This document shows, piece by piece, positions 9,676-21,384 of a DNA stretch of 64,000 nt. The stretch lies in contig JAHYIO010000005.1 in assembly GCA_020543525.1 (NCBI GenBank), positions 558,001 through 622,000 of the forward strand. Direction: 5' to 3'. The DNA is from Coriolopsis trogii (Eukaryota; Basidiomycota; Agaricomycetes; Polyporales; Polyporaceae). The position numbers and the translations under genes are program-made. The notes under the pieces were generated by a model, which did no database searches, was not told the origin of the DNA, and saw only the letters and a list, made by a program, of their open reading frames with translations. Position 1 is the first letter of the stretch, and each line of letters starts with the position of its first letter.

Positions 9676-12600
9676 GGCTGAGGTGAGTCTGCGAGAGCGA
9701 GAGCGAGAGAGAAGACGACGGCAAGAGAGATGGGCAGAGTTTGAGCAGGAGAGAGAGAAGGTGTGTGCGTGGCAGGGAGAGGGAAGGTGCGTGTGTGGCC
9801 GAGGGTGCTGACACAAGCCGTGCCCGATTGGCGACGGCGGCAGCGGGCGGGCGGGATGGGCGAGTATCTCGACTAACTACAAGCATCTCCCTGATTGATC
9901 ACTTGCCTCAGTAGTCTTGTAGGTTGTTGATTCTCTTGTGGGTTGTTTGTTCTCTTACAGGTCGTTCGTTCTCTTACAGGTTGTTTGTTCTCTTACAGGT
10001 TGTTCATTCTCCTTGTACTCCATCTGTCTTATGGTGTTCTAGTCAATGAGCACGGCCTCATATCCTCCCCACCCCAGGTGGTTTGGACTTAGAGGCTGGT
10101 CCACCGCCGGTCTGCGCCGTCTTCGAGGTGGGTGCTGTGATGCAGGCCAGCATATGTTATAGAAATACATTCTGTAGTAAATAGCACGTAGATACTTCCT
10201 GTAGCAAATGAGGCAGTTGCAAGTGTCGAGTTGACCTGGGCGCCAATGGGCCTGTAGCCGACGGCATTCGCGTCCCACACCGCTGACACGACTCACACGA
10301 TGCCCACCGCACATTCGACACTGGCTATCTCGGCTGAATCTACGGAGCTCCGAGACCCTGAATCTCACCGGCTGGGACACCAACACCCGGAGCCGAGTCT
10401 TCTACCGATGCCAGATCACACCCGCCCGTCAACTCCCGCCTACTTGCACACCAGCATCCACTTCAAGTTGCTACTAGAGCCTCTATAACGAGTGCATGCT
10501 ACGATTCCGGTGCTACCCTCTCTGTGATTGAGTTGCCTGCTGCCACAAACAAGACGCAAGCGAACTTCATCTCCATGAAGTGGTGGCTCCTGACTCTTGA
10601 GCCTGTTGGCTGCACGGTAAGTAGACTACGGGTGCGCATTGGCACTCACAAATGAGACGCAAGTGAACACTATTTTGGACGTGGCTCTTTGTGGAAACCT
10701 GCGCACTTGGACTGTGAGAGGAGCACTCTAGGCTTCATAAGAAGACCACCTAGGAGACGTCTGGGCTCGTGGGGAGACCTCCTGGTAGACGTGTCATAGA
10801 CTCGCTCAATGATACAGGTATGTGCAATCATAACAGATGGAGACAACAAACACAGCACTGCACTAGTCAGGAGGGCAGCATCTCAATGACTTGCATGACG
10901 GGACAGAGTAGTAGCAGGGGAGAATCCTCACTTGTGCTTGTTACCGTGGAGGCATGCAGATCTTTGAAAAGACTCTGCTCAATAAAATCATTGGGTGCGA
11001 GTTTCACATCCACAGGTGTGGTTCCAAAAATGGCCAGATATTGGAAAAGCATAGAGTACAAATGTACGCACCTGGTCTGCATATGCAGCAAGACTTGTGG
11101 GTGAGTTGTAGTCTACATTCGCAGCTTGACACTGGCAGCAATGTACAATGCTTGACCCTCCACCTTGTGCTTTGTCTCCGTGGTGGCATGTAGATCTTTG
11201 TCAGGCCGCTACTCACAGTGATGATCATGTGGAAGCTCACTAGGGAAAAACGTGGGTCTGCCAGACCCGTGCGGGTATTGATACCCGTACCCGTATGGGT
11301 ACGGGTGTGGGTACCTCTCGGCCGACCCTTACAAAAACCCGTACCCATGCGGGTATGGGTTTCATTCCCCCCTCCAGGCGTTTAAGCCTTTTGTTAATGA
11401 GTTCTGAGGGCATATGTACAGGTCAAACCCGTGAACCCGTGGTTGTGTTTGGTACCCATGAGAAACCCATACCCAATCTGCGGGTATGGGTTTTTCATGA
11501 GTACGGGTACGGGTCTTGACCTGGACACCCACGGGTATACCCACGCCAGTCCCTAAAGCTCGCACCTTGTGCATCACATATGACACCACAGGGAGAGCCT
11601 TGTACTTCATCTCTGTGGTGGTATGCAGATCTGCCTGGTAATGTTCGTATTCTCACTTTCGGGAGGGCGCAGGCAGGAGGACAGGGATGAGGGGGCAGCG
11701 GGAGAAGATGGAGGATCAGACCATGCATGGCTCCATGGCTGATGAGTCTATCATGTTTGCAATTGTTGTGCACAAGTTTGGCAAGATGTATGTCAAGTGC
11801 AATATGACGATGCTCTGCTGTTGTTTTCCACATGCCCACATAAATTATCCTGCACTGCACAGTCATCAATTGCATATGTAATGAATACAGTATTTTTATT
11901 GGAACAGATCAATGCAAGACTCGGGTGCAAGCAGGCTAACATAAAGTAAAGGTTTCAATGTGTGAATGCTGCTCGGTATCCTTGGCGCTGACATCCTGAA
12001 CATTCTCAGGAGTGATACTTTGTATTATATGCAGCTGCTTCCACCTGCCTACACTCATAATTTGGCTGCTCATGACCCACATAAATAGGCTGTTCATCCA
12101 GTCAGAATACATACCTCCCGTGCCCATCCATGTGCAGATACAAGGAGCATTACAACCTCAGGACGTCAGTGTCAGGTCTCCAGCCACATTGTCTCGTCCA
12201 GGGAGATGGAGAAGGTGTTGAGATGTGGAGCCATATTACTGTGATGCTGGTCTCATCACCGCCCACACCCTCTTCTGGAAGAGTTATTAGAGCTGATGTC
12301 AAAACAATAGACCCCTTGTCGACTTTATTCACACAAAGGGCGCATGATCAGTAACAGTTGGCTGGCATCGGGCAGCCCATTCTGAGGCTTCGCGGATGTT
12401 GCAGCCACTGCTCTACTCTCAACAAGCCGCCGATGCCGATGTCAAATTCCCTGTCGCTTCCTGCTAAATATCGGGTCCGCTGTGTGTGAAAGAAATCCAA
12501 GAGGAGTCTAACATTTTGACAATAGCTGTAATACTATTGTGATGGCCATGCAGACTGAGAAGATGGACAGCGGACCTTGATCAAAGTCTGAAACTCACCT

Positions 12601-15600
12601 GCTCACAGAGAAGCAGGGTTGCAGACGGAGCTTTCCAGCAAACAGAAGTACATGGACAACACGTACAACAAGCGAAGCGAGTTGAGTGCAAATCGAAGCC
12701 TTCAGGCCCATGTGTCAGGGCGCCAGGCGGAGCCCGTGTTTCTGTTGCAATATGTGGGATAGCACAGGGCCTCCTGGGACGCTCTGAGCTCTGGAAACTT
12801 GAACATCTGCCCAGTCAGGCTACATCCCTCCCGTGCCCATCTGTGCGCGCAGACAAGGCACAATACGACCGGTGGCAGGTCTACATCCATCGCATCGTTG
12901 TGGCGGAGAAGAGCACAGCCCTCCGTGCCAGGGCAGTGTCAGTAGTCTCATTGGCGATTGCTTCTGCGAGCGAGCACGTCGCAGCACTGATCGCCGTGCC
13001 GTTCGAGACAGAGAAGTCACTCCGCTTGCTTGAGCCGTCCTGCTCACTGGTTCAATTTGAGTAGCGATGTCAGCGGAGACCCTGCATGTGCGAATGCGGC
13101 AGGTCATGCTGTTTGCAAGCGGGCCACCCACCCGTGTCCGTAAGTCCGCCGCTTGTAACTCTCAACTCTGGCCTCGTCCATTCTCAAGACAGTCCCTGCA
13201 ATGAAATGAGCATCCGGGATGGAAGTCGCCACAGACAGTGCAGCGAGGAGATCCGGGTGACGACAGACAGGGCTCTCCGCTGATCGAGACCAGGGAACGC
13301 ACGCACGTCGCGCGCGCCGAACGTCACCGAGCGTACCGACATGCCGGGAGAAGATGTACTCGCGTGCACCACCGACTTCTTGCGGTACCCGCAGTCAGGG
13401 TACCGAACGTCTGCTCGCGTGAAAATCAATACTCCGAGAGGGTAGATACTCATGGGGTCAGACAACGGACGCGCGTGAATTATCCAGGTTCTCGGGACCC
13501 CTCTACGTGAACGGGTTCCGCCTCGAGAGCGAGTACTCCTCGAACTCGGCGGGGACGTTCCGGGTCTCGAGACATTCCTCGAGGAGCGAGTAGACTGTGT
13601 CCGGTGCGGATCCGGTCTGCGCATGGCCGCATAGTACACCAAAGGCGAGGTCAGCGAAGCGACCCTGAGCGTGCGAGGCCTCTCACATCCCGCTTCCCAA
13701 TGTGAGCTGGAGCGGGCTGTCATCGGTCGTGCAAGCGGCGGCGCCCCGGGAGGAGTAGAGATGAGTCGACCCTGTGGCAAGACGTAAGTTGCAACACGAC
13801 TGAACGGGAATAGACCGCGTACCGTGGAGAAGGAGCGGACTAGGTCATTGGATGCTTAGCGGCGCGCGGGGGTGAATGCGCTTGCAGCCGGGCGTCGGCC
13901 TGGGAGGTGCGTAAGCGAGGCTTGGGAGCGCACTTAAGAGCTGAGCTTGCCCCCAGAACAAACATGTTCTACCGCACGGTCTTTCCCTTTCTGTCTTTGC
14001 GCTCTCTCTAGAGTCCACCATGCCATGTGTCGTCCCGCAGCGGAGCAGTGCTTATGAACCACAGCCGTCTTGCTCGTCTCCTCCGACACATCCATCAGGG
14101 CAACACCCTTTGACCGCTCGTGGTACGTCGCGAAAGCATCCATCGTGTCCGAGCCTGCTTGACCAGAGTCCAGCCCGTCGAGTACTTGACAAGCACTGAG
14201 CAAGGTCAGCGGTCAGCACATCCCGGTAAGCATTTTATTTGTACCCGTGAGACTGCCGTGCTCACCATGTCCTGCTTCGTCGTTGAACTGCCATCCCCGG
14301 GCCAAGGCTTGCCTCCCGGTCGCCGCTTTCGCGCAGTCTGCAGGGTGGTCCCGGGGTGAGTATTTGATCTCCATGCCCGAGAACGATGTGCTCACGAATC
14401 CCGGTCTCTTCGTCACCTTAGCCGTCTCTCACGCGTGACCATGACGAAACCTACCGTTGACGTCGAGCACCGTCGCTCGTGGGCAGCGCTCATGAGGAAG
14501 TCCGAGCTCCAGAGCGACACACATGAGCGCTGCCGAGCTGCCGCCGTATTCCGCCACCCGCTGATGACGCGCGGTTCGTCTCGACGTGCGTGAGCTCACG
14601 CGACAGGAAGACGGAGACGAGGAGGCCGTGCGGGTGGGACGTTGGATGAAGATGATGGCGGCGCGACAACCGGGAGCGCGAGGGTTGAAAGTCCAATATG
14701 GACGTAGATACTTGCCCATGTACACTAGTGCGTTTTTTGGAAGCTGAGACATGAACTTGGCAGACGAGTGGATCGCCTTCGGGCGATAGGCTGGGAGTTG
14801 CGGCGACACCCGAGAACGTGAAGTACATTGGCTTGTGCACCCGGGGTGATACTGAGCCTGCAAATTGTGTGGTGAGTGCTCCAACGTTGTAGGTGAAAAA
14901 GATGTGCTCACGATGCATGTGCTCATGCTCGCACCGTCCCGGCAATGCCGCCGGTTGCCGCTCTCGCCTGAGCATCGTGAACCGACAGCGGGAGGTGGTG
15001 GGCGATACAATCTGCCATTGATATGTCGTCGACAGAATACAATGTATGTACGGGATGAATCGTAAACTATAGTCCATCAGATGTCTTGGCAAATGCTGCC
15101 GAGGGACGTCAAGTGCTCGCGGAATATGAGGGGTGACGGTGAGCGCAGTACCGGGTCACAGAGTCACGAAGTGATACTCACCAAATGTGCGAGGCGGCAG
15201 CGACGGCGACGGTGCAGAGAGCAAGAAGCAGCGCATAAGAGGATGGACGGTGTGAAGATGAAGAGGAGGATGTGGCCCATGAGACAGCTTGATGATCTTC
15301 ACGATGAACTCACGCGCCGGCCGGGGGACCGCGGCCGTACCATCTGCCCACAGAGGACGCGCGGTTTGTCTCTTCGTGCTTGAACTCCGGGTGGAAGAAA
15401 GACCGAGATGAGGACCTTGTGGGTGGCATGCTGCGCGAAGATGGTGGGGACGACGCAGAAAACGGCGTGCGCGTTCGTGAGTGGAAAGAGGAGATGGAGA
15501 CTGACCATGTACACGTTCTCGCCGTGAGTCGCGAGCATGAGGCCGTTCGTGGTGAGACCTGAGAACGTGAAGTACATGAGCTCGCACCACGCTTGGAATC

Positions 15601-16147
15601 AGTCGAGGCGCGTTGGAGACACTCACATGGGTATGATGAGACTCGCGTCCGCTTCGTTGATCAGAACGGCTTCCGGAGGGGCGGCACAGCGGAAAGCCCA
15701 TGCGAGCCCATGCGCTGGTTGCAGAACTCTTGCAAGGGATTCGGAGCGGGCGTTGCAGAGTGGGTGTGTGGAGAAGCGCTTGAGGCAAGAGGCGAGCGAG
15801 TGCGGGACTTGGTAAGGGCGAGAGAGGCAGAGGCAGAGGCAGAGGCAGAGGCAGAGCGAGCAGAAGTGCAGGGAAGCCGTCCGAAGCGCGTCCCGAGGCC
15901 GACGTGGAGCGAGACCGGTCATGTTTCGAGGATCGTGGTGAGTTTGGCAAGACGTGGGTGGGTGTCGTTCGAGCTCAGAGTCTTCTTTGTGGATTGCGTC
16001 ACAGCCAACCTTACTGTAGGGGCTCGAAAGCGGACTTCTCATCGTGAGACGAGTTTTCCGATTGTGCTTGGGCTGAACCTGAGGCCTGAGCCTCTCTTCA
16101 GCTTGAACTTCGCCATCATCACACTCATCATTCCTGAACCGACATCG
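9676..16147. other. Repeat-unit spacer, second copy
   Basis: This is the same sequence as 1,019-7,490, offset by 8,657. It contains the second copies of the minisatellite (9,918-10,012), the dispersed 38-bp repeats (10,928-11,637), the GGGTAC cluster (11,261-11,557), the KDZ relic (12,087-12,297), the minus-strand coding-like block (13,507-13,664) and the AGGCAG tract (15,825-15,854). No additional gene is seen. Confidence 0.6.
12087..12297 (+). mobile_element. KDZ-type transposase relic, second copy
   Basis: Identical to the relic at 3,430-3,640, shifted by one repeat period, with the same YKEHYNL and DGEGVE signatures and the same interrupting stops. Confidence 0.5.
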
Positions 16148-18401
16148 ATGCACTTCCAGCTGCTAGACTTGCCGCAGGAAATCATCTTTGAAGTGTTGCG
16201 GAGACTGGAGTCGAAAGATTTGCTGCGGTGCAGGCTCGTGAGTAATCACGCGTGTCAATTCCTGACTCTAGTTCACGGTTAGCCAGGTGTGCTCGTCGCT
16301 GCGCGACCTTACGAAGCAGTCTCTGGAACTCCAATACCATGTCGAACTAGCCGCGGATGGCTTGGTCGACGGTGTGGACTGTGCCCTATCAACATCGCAG
16401 CGCCTTACGCTTCTTCTTCAGCGCCGTGCACAGTGGCGTTACCTCGACTGGTCCGGGATTCACCGTCTCAAAGCCCCAGAACTATGCCAGGCATACGAGC
16501 TGGTTGGCGGCGTGTTCGCCTTATCTAAAGACAACAACAATATCTTCGCCCCCGGGTCGTCCCACCTCGCGCTCACATGGCTTCCGACTCGCGACACTCC
16601 TGCGGCGACAATCGAAAGGGAGGACCTGGGAATGACAATACGTGACTTCGCCATTGATCCTTCGCAGGACCTCATGGCCTTGGTGGTTTCTCATGGTGTT
16701 GATGGGTGCGTCTCTCATTCACTGTAGCTATCCCTAAACGAGCTCCACACACCCTCGGTCTTGACATCTCTCAAACTCTCAGACCTTGAGGCCCTGACGA
16801 TCGAGACAGATTGCATCCGGACTTGCCTCAATAGCCGCCGGATCTGGCTATTGCGTCTTCGTATGCGCACCCGTCTGGCTACCCGTACGAAAACCCGTGC
16901 CCGCACGTACCCGTACCTGTGAGTTGTGTGTCCAGGTAGGAGTGGATACGGGTTCTGGTATAGGTAGAAAGAACAGGGGCATGCACGGAGACGCAATACC
17001 CATGCTCAGCGGTTATTGAGGCACTTCTGAACGCGATCTGTACGTGGGCACGGGTTCTTCGCGGGTAGCCTCCTCCGACCGTACACCTCTCACGCTTACC
17101 TCACCTGTGCTATACCCTAGGACTCTCTGTGCTTCCGTTTGAGGTTGATACCAGTTGCACAATCAGTGCTAACAACCGTTTTCTGACAGATTCGCCATAC
17201 ATCTACGAACACTGAGCGAAAACAAGCCTCATCCACGGGCGAAGTCACAGGAGCTCCGAGCAACCGTCCCATTCGTTGGTTCGAGCTCTTTCTTCCAAAT
17301 CGCCGATGACGTCGTGTCGGCATTCTTTGGTATGCATGAGCCAGGTCTCATCATATGGAACTGGCACACCGGCCAGATTTTAGTAGTGTGTCCACCTCCA
17401 TCTCTCTGACTCATGGTCGAACTCATCATGCTCATCACGTATTTGGCAGGAATTTGTTGACACGGACATGCCGAGAGGCGCATTCGACTTCGCATTCATC
17501 TCCAACCGTGCCTTTATGCTCACCATTGCCGCTGGACCTGGGTCGATCGAGCTGTTCACGTTCGCAGACGCTGAAGGTTCTAACCTCCGCCCCAGTGTCG
17601 CGAAAGCTGCAGTCTTCCATCTTCCTCCGACAAAACCCGGCAGAGATCTCAACAGAGCATACACGCACGCCGGGGCTTTCGTCGCTCACCCGATGCCCGG
17701 AAAGCCGTTCGAGACTGCGCGAGACTCGCGCATACACATGTTCACGCTCCACTATGCCGCTCACGGAGGCATTTATTTCATGTTCGTGCACACCCGTTCA
17801 TTCCTCTCTCTCATCCCCGCAAGCTCCGTCTCTACCGAGGAGCGCGCGCCCGTGGTAAGAGCTTGGGAGGAATGGGGACCGGATCACACGCGATTCGTTG
17901 AGTGGATGGGCCACTTTCAGTGGTTGAGGTACGTCACTGCGTGACCTGCCTCTCTCGAGTGACCGACCTGTTGTCAGGTACATACACGGCACGCGCGTTA
18001 TCTTCCCACCGATGCCTCAGCTGTTCAATTCGCCGGAATCGTACATGCTCCTCATGGATTTCAACGTCCACCCCAAGCGCTTGGACGATCCCGTGGACGA
18101 TGCGCCCGTCCCGGACGATTGCGAGTACCATGTCATTGACAAAGAGCGCGAAGTCGTGGCCGAGAATGTCTTCCGAGAACCGGTTGTGACCAGGCTGCCG
18201 TACGCAGTGTCGACGAGGAACGTAGATGACCCTGTCCTAGGGGACTATTCAGGCTTCATGATTGACCACGAGTGGTTGATTGGGATGCGGGTAAGTGGGC
18301 TTGTATACATTCGCTGACTAGGCTCCTAGCTGACGCCTTGACTCGCATTACAGGATAAGGGAGACGGGACTTATGTGGATCTAGACGTGTATACCTTCTG
18401 A
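16148..18401 (+). CDS. F-box protein, gene B (complete)
   Basis: This is the complete member of the array: it starts in unit 2 and finishes in unique DNA. Exons: 16,148-16,237, 16,287-16,705, 17,190-17,385, 17,450-17,928, 17,978-18,290 and 18,354-18,401, giving 514 residues with every junction in frame. The F-box lies at residues 5-20 (LPQEIIFEVLRRL), then comes a long C-terminal region with DPSQDL, IIWNWHTGQ, EEWGP, RYIHGTRV and FNVHP. The last exon encodes DKGDGTYVDLDVYTF and the stop; gene D ends in the same VYTF, which supports this end. The expected role is substrate choice for an SCF ubiquitin ligase. Intron 2 (484 nt) carries a GGGTAC insertion. The coding sequence to 18,223 equals gene A. 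Confidence 0.85.
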
Positions 18402-18530
18402 GACATCTGGTAGAGTGAGATGTGTCACGCATGTCTTTGCTGACAATCCGGAGCTCCGGTTTCAACAAAGTGATTTTCAATACGTTATGAGCGCTCTTCA
18501 AGATCGATCGAAAGCGCTCGTGTGTAGATG

Positions 18531-18540
18531 GTATATATAG
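18531..18540 (+). promoter_or_regulatory. Putative TATA box of F-box C
   Basis: The sequence gtatatatag lies 148 bp upstream of the F-box C ATG and 130 bp downstream of the gene B stop. Position and sequence fit a fungal TATA element; this is not proof of function. Confidence 0.45.
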
Positions 18541-18687
18541 GGCGACCCTTGTTCTGTATGACCGCCCAGTCTTCCCCCGGGTATCAAAAAGAAGCTCCGT
18601 TTTGCGTGGTATGTGACCCTTGCGACGTTTTCCCTGTTGATGCTGAAGTAATGCGATAGAACGTTAGCGTACGACACAAACTCGATC

Positions 18688-20415
18688 ATGTCATTCCCAC
18701 TGTATGGTCTCCCCATGGTTTCCATCTCAATCTCCTCGCTCAACGTGGATTCGAGCCTACCATCTCTTGCAGACAGGCGACAACACTTCGAGTTGAAGAT
18801 TCTGAGCCTCAAAGCACTATGGAACGCAGAGGTGCCGATCAACAAACTTCCTCCGGAGCTCCTGATTGAGATCATGCAATACTTCCTGGACCCCGTTGTC
18901 CCGAAGAAGCAGAAGAATGTCCAGCCAACTGGCCTGACTACCAATCTAGAGCAGTGGATGCCCCTGATGCGAGTGTGCCGCCATTGGCGCGGTGTCGCTT
19001 GCGGATATCCTCGCTTGTGGTCGACGATCCGCATCTCGAGTGCAGCGAGTCTTCGGTGGTTCACACTGGCCGCATCTCGCTCAGCCAAAGCCCCCCTCAC
19101 GTTGGTTTTCCGCTGGATTCCTCCACCTACGGATGATTTCACGCGCCTGCTGCTGGAACATGCGGCCAGCATTCAGCATCTCCGCTTTGCGGTGGTGCTC
19201 TCCGACTGGGCGATCCCGACGTTCTCCGCGTTGATTCGAGCAGGCATGCCGTCCCTTCATGAGCTCACCGTCGATGTTCCTATCCCACCACCATTGCCAG
19301 GATCTGTTGCATCGAGTACCTGGGTGCGAATCAGTGAGGATGTGACGCCGCATCTTTCGCATTTGACCCTTCGTCACGCGTACATCAGTTGGACGCCGGG
19401 TCTGTTGGCCAACATGCGACGCTTGCATCTTACCAAATGCGTCTATGAACCTTCCCCTCCTACCTGGGGCGACTTTCTGGACGCGCTGCGACACGCCGTA
19501 CATCTCGAGGACTTGAAGCTCGATGACTTCTTACCTTCTGCTACAGGCGACGTTCGACCCATGCCCGTGGAACGCACTGAACTCCCGTCTTTGCGCAGAC
19601 TGCAACTGGTCGACAAGCCGGCTGCTATCTGCCTCTTCCTCTCCCATTTTCGGTTACCTTCCGGAGCACATCTCAGTCTCACCGGACAATACGAGCGCGT
19701 CAACATGGACGTACCCGACCCTTCCGTCGCGTTCACGTCCCTGCTCCCGCGCACCACGCCCGACCTCCTCTCGACCACCCACCACGTCTACTTATCCACG
19801 GCGACTCGACGCCCTACAGTGATGTGCCGAGGGCGCGACAAGTCGAACCTCGACCTGAACCTCGTATGCCCCACAGTCACCTCGTGGAACAGCTGGACGA
19901 ACAGGGCGCTGGAGAACCTCTCGATCCTCCTGCACGGTGTACCCGTGCTGTCCCTCCACATACAGCGCGGGTACGACGCCCCCGAGACTCCGCAGGAGAC
20001 GTGGGAGCACCTCTTGGATAGCCTGCCAACATTGGAGGCGATCCTCGTCGCGGGCGGGAGGACATCGGTCGTGAACCTGTTCTATGCGCTCGGGGCGGGC
20101 GCCGTACATGCGGACGGACCCGGAGGTGGTGGTGGTGGCGCTAGCGGCGGCGGCAGGGTTGAGCAAACGAGGTCTTTGCGGTGTCCTCAACTCCGCGCGG
20201 TGTCCGTTCAGGACGGCGTCCCGTACCGGGACGGGCTCGTGGAGGCCGTGGCGGGCTGCCTGGAGTGGCGAGGGGCGCGAGGGGCGAGGAAGCTGGAGGA
20301 GTTGCGCTTCGGGCTGGCGCACCGGAGGGGAGACGACTATGATGCGGCGCTGAAGCTCGGGAGTGAGAGGTTGGCCGGGCTGGTGGACATGTTTGAGTAC
20401 GAGAGTAGCACTTGA
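18688..20415 (+). CDS. F-box-like protein C
   Basis: A single 575-codon frame without introns. An F-box-like motif sits at residues about 51-66 (INKLPPELLIEIMQYF), followed by the basidiomycete-typical block LMRVCRHWRGVACGYPRLW (about 90-108) and leucine-rich segments that resemble a degenerate LRR fold. Near residues 475-485 there is a glycine run (GGGGGGASGGG). The expected role is an SCF adaptor; the substrate is unknown. The ATG at 18,688 is the first in frame and leaves a 37-residue Ser/Leu-rich leader before the F-box. Unl­ike gene B it has no introns and belongs to a different F-box subfamily, close to gene E at 34,577. A TATA-like element lies about 150 bp upstream. Confidence 0.85.
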   Translation: MSFPLYGLPMVSISISSLNVDSSLPSLADRRQHFELKILSLKALWNAEVPINKLPPELLIEIMQYFLDPVVPKKQKNVQPTGLTTNLEQWMPLMRVCRHWRGVACGYPRLWSTIRISSAASLRWFTLAASRSAKAPLTLVFRWIPPPTDDFTRLLLEHAASIQHLRFAVVLSDWAIPTFSALIRAGMPSLHELTVDVPIPPPLPGSVASSTWVRISEDVTPHLSHLTLRHAYISWTPGLLANMRRLHLTKCVYEPSPPTWGDFLDALRHAVHLEDLKLDDFLPSATGDVRPMPVERTELPSLRRLQLVDKPAAICLFLSHFRLPSGAHLSLTGQYERVNMDVPDPSVAFTSLLPRTTPDLLSTTHHVYLSTATRRPTVMCRGRDKSNLDLNLVCPTVTSWNSWTNRALENLSILLHGVPVLSLHIQRGYDAPETPQETWEHLLDSLPTLEAILVAGGRTSVVNLFYALGAGAVHADGPGGGGGGASGGGRVEQTRSLRCPQLRAVSVQDGVPYRDGLVEAVAGCLEWRGARGARKLEELRFGLAHRRGDDYDAALKLGSERLAGLVDMFEYESST

Positions 20416-21384
20416 GCGTCTGGGAGGAGCTGGCAGGTGAGCGTTGCGCAATGTTGGCATGTGTGTGGCCGCGCACTTATTGAGAGTTCGATACTCACTT
20501 GTGCAGGGAGGCAAGATGGTTCAAGACTGCGCTTGTTATTTATCCCCGGCGAATATCGACTGGTGCTCGGCTGTCGGTTGCGCGAAAGGATTGCGACAGG
20601 GTCTGCGCGCCGTTTGGTGAAGCGCTGCAACGTTTGTGCGAAGCGCATGTGCGATCCGCGCTTCCTGACATTGAGATGTATCGGACCGACTCTGTGCCAC
20701 TCCGCGTCTGTGCTACGTCGGAGATTGTCTGTCGCGAGATAAAGGCTTGAAGTGGTATGGTACATTGATGATGCGGTTGAGGCGGACAGCCACACGGTAG
20801 AGGAACTTGTGGCCCCATGGCATGACGTTCCTCTCCATATTCTCTTCCTGTACTTCGACCAGGGCTGTCTGTCCTAGCACAAATCTAGACGCGATGCCAG
20901 GTTCGGTCCGATGGCTAGAAATGTAGGAAGCGAGGATCTCGCACATGCTCGTCATTCAGAGCTTGGGGCGCAAACCAATCCATTCATGGTCCGTTCGCCG
21001 CACGATGTCATTGAGCTTGTGGCCACGTCGCATGACGAATAAGGCGATGTTCCGTGGTTAGCCTACCTGGCCGTATGGACTGCGCTTTCGTCTTAGCTCC
21101 TATACATGTCGAGTCGTTCCCTCTTGCACGCCGTTCTGGGTGTATTCTGGGATGCGTCGTTAGTCACGACTCGTTTCTGAGACGTCGGAGGCAATTTGAG
21201 GAATGTCAGGCGGTCGTAGTCCGATGTCTATCCGACCCATGCCGCCGCCGAAATGGGTTGGAGCGTCATCCGTGCACAGCCACAGGTGGTAGTACTAATT
21301 AAGCGGCCGTTTGCAGCTGGCACTCGGCTAACCCGTGCGCGTCTTCGACTCTTTGCACACGACTCTCATCGCCGCCCCACGTCC
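20416..21384. other. Intergenic, F-box C to F-box D
   Basis: Only short open frames occur on either strand; none resembles a family I know. It holds the C 3' region and the promoter of D. Confidence 0.5.

Larger units (their letters stand above)
1..18284. repeat. Tandem array, 8,657-bp unit, 2.1 copies
   Basis: Unit 1 is 1-8,657, unit 2 is 8,658-17,314, and a third, 970-bp partial unit is 17,315-18,284. Every reading frame in unit 1 recurs 8,657 bp downstream with the same translation, and I found no mismatch between units 1 and 2. The partial unit differs at two bases only (18,224 A versus C; 18,239 A versus G) and then diverges completely from 18,285. The left edge lies outside the window, so the copy number is a minimum. 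The unit boundary falls inside an F-box gene, so each head-to-tail junction rebuilds one such gene. Either a very recent tandem duplication or an assembly artefact would look like this. Confidence 0.95.
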
